Shown: in pieces, positions 1-10,225 of the stretch | How the letters are laid out: the number at the start of each line of letters is the position of its first letter | How positions within the stretch are numbered: the first letter of the stretch is position 1 | Assembly: GCA_003645695.1 (NCBI GenBank) | Contig: QNBN01000003.1 | Span: 1-32,454, forward strand | DNA: 32,454 bases | Direction: 5' to 3' | Source: Spirochaetota bacterium | GTDB taxonomy: Bacteria > Spirochaetota > B62-G9 | Program-made: the position numbers and the translations under genes | Notes under the pieces: generated by a model | Database searches by the model: none | What the model was told of the DNA's origin: nothing | Seen by the model: the letters and a program-made list of their open reading frames with translations, nothing else

Positions 1-38
1 AGATCTTAATAAACTATAATTGTAAACTATCCAAAAAA

Positions 39-1073
39 ATGAAAATCAAACTTATAACTAACACAATTATCGCCTTATTTCTTTCTCTGATTTTAACAAG
101 CCCACTTGAGGGGGTAAGCTCCTCAAAACCTATTTCGGCATCTAAAATACCTTTAGATAACGATTCGACAAATGTTAATTTTGTAGATGGCAAAGATAAT
201 TATAAAGTTAATATTAAACTTCTAACAAGCACTCCTGTTTACGTCGGAGATCCAATAGACATTATTTTATCAATAGATACTAATAGGGATTTTAACATCG
301 ATTTCCCAAGAGATGACAGCAGCTTCTACCCCTTTCACCTAAACAACTACCAGGTAAAAGAGAAAAAAAGAAAAAAGCAAAAGTCAATTTTCATTTATTA
401 TACTCTAACACCGCTATACGCTGGCAAAGCCCTGGTACCGCCTCTTACTGTAAAAATCAACGGTAATTTAGTTAAAACTAGCCCAATTGATATATATGTT
501 AAATCCAATATTAAGAAGGATGATAAACGGGATATCAATGATATTGTAGGCCCTCTTGGAAATGGAAAATATATCTTCATCATAGTATTCTTTGCAATTA
601 TCATTTTTATAATCATCCTTTTTTACAGAAAAAAGTTCAACTTTTCATTAAGGAAAAAGAAGATAAATTTTAATAATATTGAAAGAAATATTACATATGA
701 CCCGATTCTAACATCGATTCTCTCCATCTATGCAATCAGGTATAACCACAAAATCTCAATTAAAGATAGATACTACAAACTTTCAAGCCTGCTTAAAAGA
801 TTGTTGGGGGAAATGCTGGATTTGAACCTCATGCCTCTAACTACAAATAGGATAAAAGATTTGCTGCATAAAAATCTTTCCTCAGAATTCTACGAATATC
901 TTTCAAAAAAATTAGATAAATACGATGAAATAAAATACTCAAAAAGGAGTCTTGAGACAGAATATAAATTTAATCTGGAAAAGGAGTTTCCCGAAGAAAC
1001 CGAAGAACTCCTCTTATTTCTCTATAGCTTATTAAAGGCTCATTACAGAAAGATGGTTGAGGTTAGGATATAA
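39..1073 (+). CDS. BatD-like membrane protein (N-terminal signal, Ig-like domain, TM near residue 180), first gene of Bat operon in window
   Basis: ORF 344 aa; signal-like N-terminus, 'YYTLTPLYAGKALVPPLTVKINGN' oxygen-tolerance-type domain, TM segment, abuts BatA-like gene. Confidence 0.6.
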   Translation: MKIKLITNTIIALFLSLILTSPLEGVSSSKPISASKIPLDNDSTNVNFVDGKDNYKVNIKLLTSTPVYVGDPIDIILSIDTNRDFNIDFPRDDSSFYPFHLNNYQVKEKKRKKQKSIFIYYTLTPLYAGKALVPPLTVKINGNLVKTSPIDIYVKSNIKKDDKRDINDIVGPLGNGKYIFIIVFFAIIIFIIILFYRKKFNFSLRKKKINFNNIERNITYDPILTSILSIYAIRYNHKISIKDRYYKLSSLLKRLLGEMLDLNLMPLTTNRIKDLLHKNLSSEFYEYLSKKLDKYDEIKYSKRSLETEYKFNLEKEFPEETEELLLFLYSLLKAHYRKMVEVRI

Positions 1074-1075
1074 TT

Positions 1076-2053
1076 ATGGTTTTAAAAAACTACTACCTCC
1101 TTGGATTATTAATTATAATACCTGCTCTCATTTATCTTTATAAACGTCAAATTTACAAAAACAGTCTGCATATCCCTCTGCCAGAACTCGGATTAAATCA
1201 TGTAAATAGGAAGAAGATATATCTATATCTAGAGAGATCTTTTATATTTATAGGCATCATATTTTTAATTGTTTCGCTTGCAAGACCACAGGCAGGCTAT
1301 ATGTACAAAAAAAGCGTAAAAGAAGGCATTGATATCATTCTTGCAATGGATACATCATCCAGTATGAAAGCGGAAGACTTCAAACCCAATCGGCTTGAAG
1401 CTGCAAAAAAGGTTGCCTTAAGTTTTATAGATAACAGGATTAACGATAGAATTGGCATTGTAATATTCAGCAAGGCTGCTATTACCCTATGCCCTCTCAC
1501 CTTTGATTACAGCGTTGTAAAAAACTTTATAGAATCCCTTGAATCGGGAATCATTGATGATGGGACAGCTATAGGAACTGCAATTGCTGAGGGAGCAACA
1601 AGACTATCAAAATCGAAGGCTAAAAGCAAAATTATTATTCTTCTTACGGATGGGATTAACAATAGCGGTAATATAGACCCCCTCACTGCAGCAAAAACAG
1701 CTGCCCTCATTGGAATCAGGGTGTACACTATTGGTGTAGGTAGTATTGGTAAGGTTCCTTATCCGGTTGATGACCCCATATTTGGAAAACGATATGTGAA
1801 TGTGGATATCTCTCTCGATGAGAAGGTACTAAAAAATATTGCAGAAATTACCGGTGGAAAATATTTTAAAGCTACCAATCAGAAAAAACTTGAAGATATA
1901 TACAGAGAAATAAATAAAATGGAAAAAACCACGATAGAAACAAGGGAGTTTTTAAAAAGAAAAGAGGTATTTTACTATTTTCTGATAGTTGGCATTCTCC
2001 TTATAATGATGCATATTTTTATTAATGACTGGTCACAAAAAGAGATACTTTAA
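1076..2053 (+). CDS. batA: VWA domain protein, BatA-like
   Basis: ORF with MIDAS motif DTSSSM, flanking TM segments, followed by second VWA gene. Confidence 0.85.
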   Translation: MVLKNYYLLGLLIIIPALIYLYKRQIYKNSLHIPLPELGLNHVNRKKIYLYLERSFIFIGIIFLIVSLARPQAGYMYKKSVKEGIDIILAMDTSSSMKAEDFKPNRLEAAKKVALSFIDNRINDRIGIVIFSKAAITLCPLTFDYSVVKNFIESLESGIIDDGTAIGTAIAEGATRLSKSKAKSKIIILLTDGINNSGNIDPLTAAKTAALIGIRVYTIGVGSIGKVPYPVDDPIFGKRYVNVDISLDEKVLKNIAEITGGKYFKATNQKKLEDIYREINKMEKTTIETREFLKRKEVFYYFLIVGILLIMMHIFINDWSQKEIL

Positions 2054-2077
2054 AAAATATGATAAAGAAAGTGAGCC

Positions 2078-3121
2078 ATGAGATTCGAATACAGTTATTT
2101 TCTATTTCTTGAAGTTTTACCCCTATTGGTGTTTGTGATCTCTATGATTTTATTTAAAAAAAGGGTAAATGCCTTATCCGAAAAGTTTGACATTAAACTT
2201 ATTGAAAAATACAGGGAAACAAATATAAAAAAACAATACCTCTATAGAAATCTATTTATCTCTATCGCATTATTTTTCTTAATTTTATCCCTCGCGAGGC
2301 CCCAGATCGGGACAAAAAAGGTAACTATAAGTCAACCGCTTAAGAATATCTATTTTGCAATTGATCTTTCCTCAAGCATGAGTGCAAAGGATGTAAACCC
2401 AAGCAGAATAGAGCGAGCAAAATTGGATGTACTTTCGGTTATCAACACACTCCAGAACGAAAAGGTCGGATTGATATTCTTCTCTAACAATGCTTTTCTG
2501 CAAAGTCCTGCTACAACCGATTATGATATAATTATAAATATTTTACAAGCAATTTCCGATGAAATAACAATAAACACCAAAACAAATATCATCAGCCCTA
2601 TATTGCTTACAAAAACCCTCCTGAAAGAAAAAACCAGGGTCACAAAACCAGGCGAAAACGATGCTAATTCTACACTCCTTGTTATATTGACCGATGGTGA
2701 AGATAATTATGAGAGATTTAATAAAAGATTAAAACGATTAAAAGGAATGCCCTTCAAACTGTTTTTTGTCGTAATAGGAACTCCTTTTGGATCCCCAATC
2801 CCAATAAAAACCGAAGATGGAAGCATACACTATTTGAAAAACAGTTCAGGGAACTTAATCCTAACAAAACTAAATACTGAAAAAATCAGGCAGATAATTA
2901 AAAAAACAGGCGGTGGTTATATCGTGTCCAAGAACCCACTTTATGATACAAAAAAAATAAAAAATAGCTATAAGAACTTAAAATCAAAGATTGTCAAAAA
3001 GGAATTTATCATCAGAAAGGAGCTATACCAGATTCCCCTTGTTCTCTCCCTTATTTTTATAATCCTATATCTGTCTATTGTATTTAAAAATAAGGAGTTT
3101 TTCGGAGAAGCAAAAGAATGA
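2078..3121 (+). CDS. batB: VWA domain protein, BatB-like
   Basis: MIDAS motif DLSSSM, TM segments at both ends, operon position. Confidence 0.85.
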   Translation: MRFEYSYFLFLEVLPLLVFVISMILFKKRVNALSEKFDIKLIEKYRETNIKKQYLYRNLFISIALFFLILSLARPQIGTKKVTISQPLKNIYFAIDLSSSMSAKDVNPSRIERAKLDVLSVINTLQNEKVGLIFFSNNAFLQSPATTDYDIIINILQAISDEITINTKTNIISPILLTKTLLKEKTRVTKPGENDANSTLLVILTDGEDNYERFNKRLKRLKGMPFKLFFVVIGTPFGSPIPIKTEDGSIHYLKNSSGNLILTKLNTEKIRQIIKKTGGGYIVSKNPLYDTKKIKNSYKNLKSKIVKKEFIIRKELYQIPLVLSLIFIILYLSIVFKNKEFFGEAKE

Positions 3122-3834
3122 AAAAACAGTTATCGAAAACCATCATATTTTTGATTATTATTTTGATTGGGACTACCATTTTACCATTTTCAAAATGCAA
3201 TGCGGGTCTCTTCAAACTTTTAAAAGGTAACCATGCATACAAAGAAGGCTATTATGCTGATGCTCTTAACATATATAAATCTGAAATTACCAGGAATACT
3301 GACAACAATAAAGCCATATTTAATGCAGCTAACAGTTTATACAAACTTGAGAATTATACAAAAGCTATAGATTATTACAGAAGAGCCCTTCTAAACTCAA
3401 AAAATAAAAAAATAAGAACAATGATCTATTATAATATGGGTAATTCATTCTTTAAACTTGGCAATTATGAAGAGGCTATGAAAGACTACCTCAAAGCGCT
3501 TGAGTTAGAACCATACAATGTAAAAATAAAACAAAATCTGGAGATTACTGCAGAAAAATTAAAAAAAGCAAAAAATAAAGGTGAACCCCCCTCTCCTTCA
3601 CAACATGGAAAGAACACCAATGATAAGATGGAAAAATCCCAAATGAAGGAGCAGAAAAAAAGTAAGAATGAAACCCCAACCACAAAACCTGAAAATCAGA
3701 AAACAGGCAAAGCATTAACCGAAGAGGAAGCTAAGAAGATTCTCAGATCCCTTGAGGAGAAGGATCAATATCAACTACAGAGGATAATTAAGAATAGATT
3801 GGAAAAGGAAACGAATAATGAAAATGGATGGTAA
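3118..3834 (+). CDS. TPR-repeat protein, BatC-like
   Basis: TPR units (KAIDYYRRALLNS..., EAMKDYLKALELEP), overlaps upstream stop (ATGA), charged C-terminal tail. Confidence 0.8.
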   Translation: MKKQLSKTIIFLIIILIGTTILPFSKCNAGLFKLLKGNHAYKEGYYADALNIYKSEITRNTDNNKAIFNAANSLYKLENYTKAIDYYRRALLNSKNKKIRTMIYYNMGNSFFKLGNYEEAMKDYLKALELEPYNVKIKQNLEITAEKLKKAKNKGEPPSPSQHGKNTNDKMEKSQMKEQKKSKNETPTTKPENQKTGKALTEEEAKKILRSLEEKDQYQLQRIIKNRLEKETNNENGW

Positions 3835-5620
3835 ACCAAAACTATTTTTAATAGCTTTTTTTGTTGTATTTATTCTTTCGGTTCTTATTGCAGCACCATC
3901 GATTAGCTCTGCTGAAAAGGTTGTTAAAATTTATTCTTCTGTTGATGAAAATCAAATAGGGATTAACCAAACACTCACCCTTTCAGTAACCATAGAGACC
4001 AAAAACATCTCAAAGGTCTTAGAACCATCCATTCCTGATATCTCGCCCTTTAAAGTTGTAAGCAAGAATAGCAGCACATCGACAGAGATATCCTTTATAA
4101 ATGGTAAAACTTCAAGGGTAAAAAAATATCGGTATAAGTACACTTTAAAACCGGGTAAAATCGGAAAGTTCTTAATAAGCCCAATCTCTGTTACCTATAA
4201 GGGTAAGGAGTATAAAACTGACCCAATAGTAATAACCGTTACAGAAAAAAACATTGAAAGAGAATACATAACTGATGAAGGGCTTAAAATAGACCCTATA
4301 CAGCTAAAAAAGGAGATATTTGTAAAAGCCAAAATAAATAAACAAACAGCATATGTTGGCGAGCAGTTGAGTCTTCGTTACGAGATATTTTCCACTCACG
4401 AGATCGAACAAATATCGATTATAAGCATGCCAAAAATGGAGGGCTTTTACAGGATTGATATAGAAAATCCATCCAGGTTAAAGTACAATAATCTATATTC
4501 AAAAGGAAAAAATTACAAACATTCTGTTATAAAAAAACTAGTTCTATATCCACTCTACCCTGGGAATTTTAATATTTCCCCAATTGAAACAAAGGTAACA
4601 GCTCTCATAAGAAACAGGGAGTTTCCGAACCTTTTTGCTCTTCCTTACACCCTTATTTTGAAGACTCCGGAATTAGCTGTGAAGGTGATTCCCCTTCCTG
4701 AATACAATGGAAAATACAGTTTTACCGGTATAGTCGGTAAACTTCAGGTAGATGTAGCGCAGCATTCAAAATCAATTTACCAGGGGGAATCTTCAAGGTT
4801 TTATATAACGGTTAAAAGCAACGGAAATCTCAATAATATAAAAGATATACATTTTTCTCATCCAGAAAATTGTAAAATAATCCTTTCAGATATCTATAAT
4901 GATAAAAAACTTTTAAACGGTACCTACTACTTTTCAAAGAAGTTTGAATATACCATCATTCCTGAGAAAAATGGAAAGCTAGTAGTAAAGGCTGAAAAAC
5001 TTCTGTATTTTGATACAGACAAAAAAAGTTATGTTTCTCTTAACATAAAACCGCTATACTTCGATGTTAATCCAGTACCCACATCAGAAAACATAAACAC
5101 AGAAACAGAAAAAACTACAGTCGAGGACAAAGATATAAAATCAAAATATAAAAATCTACTTTTTATTGTTATTTCATCCTTCTCTATTCTTACAGCCATT
5201 CTTGTATACCTCCTTTTTAAAACAAAGAAATCCAATTTTAGAAATCATGAGATTAATAAAAATAAAAGTGAAACTAATGAAAATTTAAGAAATATAAGGC
5301 TACTAATGGCAGAAGCTGAAAGTAAGCTCTTAAATGATAATGTTGCTGAAGCATCGAGTTTAATTAAAAGAGCTATAACCTATGCCTTAAGCGCCAGGTT
5401 AGGAATATCCAGCGGGAAGGTAACTATAAAGAATATAGAAAAAAGCAATTTAGATGAAGCTTTAAAGGAAGAATTAAAGAATTCCCTAAGTATACTGAAT
5501 AAGATTATTTACTCTCCTGAAAAAGAGGATTTAATCAAAAACAAGGGGCTGCTTAGCGTAAACATTGAAAAATTTGAAAGTTTAATCAAAAGATTAGAAG
5601 ACGATAGCTTCAGCCAATAG
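3818..5620 (+). CDS. batD: BatD-like oxygen tolerance protein
   Basis: 600 aa, signal peptide, repeated Ig-like domains, C-terminal TM; operon position after BatC-like gene. Confidence 0.8.
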   Translation: MKMDGKPKLFLIAFFVVFILSVLIAAPSISSAEKVVKIYSSVDENQIGINQTLTLSVTIETKNISKVLEPSIPDISPFKVVSKNSSTSTEISFINGKTSRVKKYRYKYTLKPGKIGKFLISPISVTYKGKEYKTDPIVITVTEKNIEREYITDEGLKIDPIQLKKEIFVKAKINKQTAYVGEQLSLRYEIFSTHEIEQISIISMPKMEGFYRIDIENPSRLKYNNLYSKGKNYKHSVIKKLVLYPLYPGNFNISPIETKVTALIRNREFPNLFALPYTLILKTPELAVKVIPLPEYNGKYSFTGIVGKLQVDVAQHSKSIYQGESSRFYITVKSNGNLNNIKDIHFSHPENCKIILSDIYNDKKLLNGTYYFSKKFEYTIIPEKNGKLVVKAEKLLYFDTDKKSYVSLNIKPLYFDVNPVPTSENINTETEKTTVEDKDIKSKYKNLLFIVISSFSILTAILVYLLFKTKKSNFRNHEINKNKSETNENLRNIRLLMAEAESKLLNDNVAEASSLIKRAITYALSARLGISSGKVTIKNIEKSNLDEALKEELKNSLSILNKIIYSPEKEDLIKNKGLLSVNIEKFESLIKRLEDDSFSQ

Positions 5621-6329
5621 ATTTGAGTCCTGAAATGTCTTTTATATCTAGGATATCCTTTTTCATTAAACCAACTATAGCAAGATAAGGTATATCAATT
5701 AACCAGTTAACCTTATCAATAATAACTGTATCTGAGGTGGCGACAAGATTTGTCGCTCCTGCTCTTTTGGCTTCTTCCACAACAAGATAATCGCAGTTTC
5801 TATCAACAGTTACTTCCCCATTTATCTCTAAATCAGAAAAAACAGATCGCATATACATTGCAAAATCACCAATTTTTGATACCCTGTAATCCAAAAAAAG
5901 ATATACAGCAATCTGTTTTTCTGTAATTTTTAGAATTGAAGTTAATACTCCTATCAAAAGATCAAAAGCTTTCTTTGTCCTATCCTCATATGTGAAATTT
6001 CCATATACACCAGAAATATCTCTTACAAAACCATCAAGTGATTTAAATACAATCTTTCCCAGAAGATAACTATGTATTGATATAAGAACATTAAGCCCAT
6101 CAATTATTATTGCATTGATAATCCTATCAAATGATTTCACTATTTTTTTTCTTCTTATTTTGCAGGTCTCTCTGTCAAAAACTCCTCTCAGCAGTATTTG
6201 CCTTTCATTTTTCCCTAACATATACCTATTTCCCACAAGCTCAATAGAAGGTCTCTTAGGGTATCCCCGATCAAGCAACCATACAAGGTCATTTATTGCT
6301 TGTTTAAAATTTCTATTTAACTCTACCAT
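5610..6329 (-). CDS. DUF434 domain-containing protein
   Basis: 'GYPKRPSIELVGNRYMLGKNERQILLRGV' and 'IIIDGLNVLISI' typical of DUF434 family; convergent with batD (11 bp overlap). Confidence 0.75.
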   Translation of the reverse strand: MVELNRNFKQAINDLVWLLDRGYPKRPSIELVGNRYMLGKNERQILLRGVFDRETCKIRRKKIVKSFDRIINAIIIDGLNVLISIHSYLLGKIVFKSLDGFVRDISGVYGNFTYEDRTKKAFDLLIGVLTSILKITEKQIAVYLFLDYRVSKIGDFAMYMRSVFSDLEINGEVTVDRNCDYLVVEEAKRAGATNLVATSDTVIIDKVNWLIDIPYLAIVGLMKKDILDIKDISGLKSIG

Positions 6330-6431
6330 ATTTAATTATATTATTGTAAAATATACTAAAAGAGAAATCAAAATCTTATTTGTTTTAAAAAAATCCATTT
6401 TTTATTATACAAGTTTTTAAAAGGAGTTCAA

Positions 6432-7706
6432 TTGAGTCTTAAAATTACTAAACTCTTCATCATTCTAATTTTTATATTGACAGCTATCTTAACCATAGGT
6501 CATAAACAGGGTCTGCTGGCATCTAAAGGAAAGGATAGTAGTTCGGAAGAAAAGAATAAAAATAAAGAGCTCATTGTCTGGCATACCCTCAGTAGCTATA
6601 ATAAAGAAGTTTTAAAAAACCTGACAAAGGATTACAACACACATAACCCTTCAATATCCGTTAGAACAGTCTTCTACAGCAACGATAAGGATATGGTTAT
6701 TAATCTAATGAAGAAGGATTCACTTCCTGATATAGTGCTGATATCAACTCAATATATAGAAGACCTTGCAAAAAAGAATATTCTGGTTGATCTTTCAAAA
6801 TTAATCCCAAAAAAAGAGTATCAAGATATAGATAAAAGATTCTGGAAACCGGTAGAGCTGTCGGGTGGCGTATATGGTTTTCCTTTTATGTATGATGTTT
6901 TTATGCTCTTTGTAAATCAAAATAGTCTGTGGGATATCGGTTTAAGAGATTACAGGGAACCTACAAACTGGGAAGAAATAGAGAAAATAGCATCCAAAAT
7001 ACACTATCTTGATACAAGAAAATGGGGGATATTTATACCTCTTGAAAATATTGAAGAATTCTCGAGCTATATTAAAAGTTATACTGGTGAAGATATAGTA
7101 AAGGAAGATAGCATTACTGTTAATGGTAAAAGCACAATAAGGGCTATGCAGTTTCTTCAAAACCTTATATATCAAAGAAAAATTATGCCACCAAAAACAA
7201 CCCTAAACGAGGCTCAATCTATTTTTTTAAGCGGTAAACTCAGCGTTATGATGTCTTTAAGCTCCAATCTGGTTTATACTACCTCTAACTTTCCTTATAA
7301 CCTTGATGTTTGGAAAATGCCTGCAAAAGAAGGAGGAACATATATAAAAAGTAGCTGTCTTGCTATAATTAAAAAGAACAATTCTAAAAATGAAAAAGAT
7401 GCATTTGACCTTATTGAGTTTCTTGTGAACAAAGAAAACAGTATAAAATGGTTTACCCATACAGGAGTTCCTCCATTAAAAAAGAGTATAAAGGATTCCC
7501 TGGTGCTTTTGCTTTTCTATGAAAACAATCCCAACTATTCCATTTCTATGTTTGAATTAGATAGAGGTAGGGTCTTTCCAAAAATTAAACATTACTATGA
7601 AATAAATGAAATTATTAAAAATGCAGTAGAAGAGATAATGATTAATGGTGAAAGCCCAGGTGAAAGTTTGGATAAGGCTCAGAACAGAATAGAATCCTTG
7701 AAATAA
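6432..7706 (+). CDS. Extracellular solute-binding protein (family 1 sugar-type ABC substrate-binding), TTG start
   Basis: N-terminal signal/TM, 'VWHTLSSYNKEVLKNLTKDYN...', 'GVYGFPFMYDVFMLFVNQNSLWDIGL'; RBS aaggag upstream of TTG. Confidence 0.8.
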   Translation: MSLKITKLFIILIFILTAILTIGHKQGLLASKGKDSSSEEKNKNKELIVWHTLSSYNKEVLKNLTKDYNTHNPSISVRTVFYSNDKDMVINLMKKDSLPDIVLISTQYIEDLAKKNILVDLSKLIPKKEYQDIDKRFWKPVELSGGVYGFPFMYDVFMLFVNQNSLWDIGLRDYREPTNWEEIEKIASKIHYLDTRKWGIFIPLENIEEFSSYIKSYTGEDIVKEDSITVNGKSTIRAMQFLQNLIYQRKIMPPKTTLNEAQSIFLSGKLSVMMSLSSNLVYTTSNFPYNLDVWKMPAKEGGTYIKSSCLAIIKKNNSKNEKDAFDLIEFLVNKENSIKWFTHTGVPPLKKSIKDSLVLLLFYENNPNYSISMFELDRGRVFPKIKHYYEINEIIKNAVEEIMINGESPGESLDKAQNRIESLK

Positions 7707-7735
7707 TTTATATACTGCTTTTTGGAGGAGTAGAA

Positions 7736-8401
7736 ATGCAAGATGTAAATATAGATGAATCAATAATAGAAAAATCACAAAGGGCATATGAGATCTTTAA
7801 CATACTTAAAAAGGAATATCCAGATGCAAGGATTCTTCTAATCTATTCGAACCCATTTGAGCTACTTATTGCTACCATCCTTTCTGCACAATGTACTGAT
7901 GAAAGGGTAAATCAGATTACACCAAAGCTATTCGAAAGGTTTCCCAATCCTGAAAAGCTTGCAAATGCTGACAGAAAAGAAGTTGAAGAGATTATAAGAC
8001 CTACAGGTTTTTTCAGCAATAAGGCAAAAAATATTATTGGTGTATCTAAAGCAATTATAGAAAAGTTCAATGGAAAGGTTCCCGAGAATATTGATGACTT
8101 AACATCCCTTCCTGGAGTAGGAAGAAAAACTGCCAATGTAGTTTTAAGTAACTGTTTCAACAAACCTGCTATAATAGTTGATACTCATCTAAGGCGAGTT
8201 AGTCAGAGGCTTGGTTTAACCGAAAACAAAGATCCTGATAAAATAGAGCAGGACTTAAATGAATTAATAGAGGAGAAGGATAGAACAAAGTTTTCACATG
8301 TTATTGGATTTCATGGGAGGTTTACATGCAAAGCAAAAAAACCGGATTGTGGAATCTGCAAGGTCCATCATCTATGCCCGTCAGCGGAAAAAATATCATA
8401 A
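7736..8401 (+). CDS. nth: Endonuclease III
   Basis: LPGVGRKTANVVLSN HhH motif, catalytic VDTHLRRVSQRLG, C-terminal FeS Cys cluster (C-X6-C-X2-C-X5-C). Confidence 0.97.
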   Translation: MQDVNIDESIIEKSQRAYEIFNILKKEYPDARILLIYSNPFELLIATILSAQCTDERVNQITPKLFERFPNPEKLANADRKEVEEIIRPTGFFSNKAKNIIGVSKAIIEKFNGKVPENIDDLTSLPGVGRKTANVVLSNCFNKPAIIVDTHLRRVSQRLGLTENKDPDKIEQDLNELIEEKDRTKFSHVIGFHGRFTCKAKKPDCGICKVHHLCPSAEKIS

Positions 8402-8408
8402 GAAACCC

Positions 8409-10124
8409 TTAATTCGCAGGTAACCAATTATAAAACTTATATGGGAACACTCCAGTAAATTCCCCTACTTCAAATACCCTTCTAAACATAGCATCTACTG
8501 AGGTCAAAAATGAACCGTATGATGTTACAGCAATTTTTGCATTATTAATAACCTTAAAAGCTAAAAGAGGATGATCTACTATAAACAAGGCATAGGGCAC
8601 CTTACATTTATCGAGAATTTTCAACCATAAAAGGTGTTTTTCATTTGAAAATCCAACGATGGCAAACTTATACCCCTTTATTTTATTCGTAAGATATCTA
8701 ATCCGTTTTTTGTTCTTTCTATTTCTATACAAATACCAGGCATCTATAACTTTCCAATCAGGAAGGTACTTAGATGACAGGGATGTAAAGGTACCTGAAG
8801 GAGAAATTATAATTCCTTTAACACTATTATTTCTCATTTCCCTAAAAAATTCATTGGTTGATTTACCTGTTTTATTTAAAAGCAGGGTAATCCCCTTCCC
8901 GATTCTATCTCTTACCTGTTTCTCTGTAGTATTCACCAAAAGTTCATTTGCACCTCTACCTTCTTTAATTTCATAAAACTTTTTTAGATATTTCTTCTTT
9001 AGATATAAGACTCTTCTTACTTTCTCATTGAGTATCTTTTCATTTAATACGCCTGATGTAAAAAGAACTGGAACTTCGTCTACCAATTTTTTATGTACTT
9101 CCTTTGAGTGAGCAAACAGTAAAATATCACATCCAGCGTTAAAAGATAAAATGAAAGCATTTATTGGATCAGTTGCTACACCTTCAGCTCCTTTCATTTC
9201 AAGGTCATCCGTTACTACAATCCCTCTAAAACCTAAATAATCCCTTAGCAAACCATTAATAACAGGAGTAGAAAGAGAAGCTGGATATTTTTCATCTATC
9301 GAACTATAAATTATATTGGAAACCATTAAAGCATCAAGAGTTCCATCTCCCTGAGCATCGAGATAAGGAAGAATATGAATTTTTAGTATTTTTTCAAGAT
9401 CAATATCGACGATCCCAACTGTGGTATGGCTGTCAAAATTACTCATACCATGCCCCGGAAAATGCTTCGGTACTGTAATGATACCCAGCTTTCTATGTTC
9501 ATCAATAAAAATACTGGCTATTCTATACACCACTTCAGGATCGGAACTGTATGACCTTGTATCTATCACCCGGTTCTCGGGGTTTGTAAGAACGTCAAAG
9601 CATGGAGCTAAGTTCATATTTATACCAACACTTAACAGATTGTTGGCAATCAATTTTGCCGCTAATCTGGCAAGCTTATAATCTCCTGAGGCTGAAACGA
9701 GGGCTGCCGATGGAGCAAGTGGAATCCCATCGTATCTAATATGATTCACCATCCCACCTTCCAGATCAGTAGCTATAAAAGGAGGTATTCTCAACCTCGT
9801 ATTGTCATTATATATTAAAATATCTGTAACAAGAGTGGAAAGCTGTGTTTTTGACCTCACATTACGAAGAAATATCTTGATATTTCCTAACTCACCGCTG
9901 GAAATCCACTTTCTATAATCATCATCAATATCGTATCCTTTAAAACCAAACATCAGAATCTGGCCTATCTTTTCTTTTAAACTCATATTTTCAAGGATAT
10001 CATCTATATCTGCTTCAAAGAAATCTCCATAGAGCTCTTTTTTTGTGGAGGAATACAGAGCTGTGGGATAAAACAGGAAAAGTATAAATAGGACACAAAT
10101 TGTTATAGGTATCAAATATTTCAT
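8409..10124 (-). CDS. Glycoside hydrolase family 3 (beta-N-acetylhexosaminidase-like)
   Basis: KHFPGHG motif, 'ATDLEGGMVNHI', 'GIVVTDDLEMKGA'; ATG at 10124 (MKYLIPITICVLF signal) preferred over ORF start 10193. Confidence 0.88.
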   Translation of the reverse strand: MKYLIPITICVLFILFLFYPTALYSSTKKELYGDFFEADIDDILENMSLKEKIGQILMFGFKGYDIDDDYRKWISSGELGNIKIFLRNVRSKTQLSTLVTDILIYNDNTRLRIPPFIATDLEGGMVNHIRYDGIPLAPSAALVSASGDYKLARLAAKLIANNLLSVGINMNLAPCFDVLTNPENRVIDTRSYSSDPEVVYRIASIFIDEHRKLGIITVPKHFPGHGMSNFDSHTTVGIVDIDLEKILKIHILPYLDAQGDGTLDALMVSNIIYSSIDEKYPASLSTPVINGLLRDYLGFRGIVVTDDLEMKGAEGVATDPINAFILSFNAGCDILLFAHSKEVHKKLVDEVPVLFTSGVLNEKILNEKVRRVLYLKKKYLKKFYEIKEGRGANELLVNTTEKQVRDRIGKGITLLLNKTGKSTNEFFREMRNNSVKGIIISPSGTFTSLSSKYLPDWKVIDAWYLYRNRKNKKRIRYLTNKIKGYKFAIVGFSNEKHLLWLKILDKCKVPYALFIVDHPLLAFKVINNAKIAVTSYGSFLTSVDAMFRRVFEVGEFTGVFPYKFYNWLPAN

Positions 10125-10130
10125 ATTATT

Positions 10131-10176
10131 AAAAAAAGGATTACCCCAACAGTTTATCTGGATATTGGAGTAATCC
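10131..10176 (-). terminator. Intrinsic terminator after the 10226..10942 gene, just upstream of the GH3 start codon
   Basis: Minus strand GGATTACTCCAA-15 nt-TTGGGGTAATCC (one mismatch) followed by TTTTTTT. Confidence 0.75.
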
Positions 10177-10225
10177 CAACTTTCAAGTTTCAAGTTTCAT
10201 ATTAACCCAATTACTTAGTTTCCAT

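Noticed and set aside
9421-9681. Plus-strand ORF antisense to GH3
   Set aside because: Shadow ORF; the opposite strand encodes the conserved KHFPGHG region.
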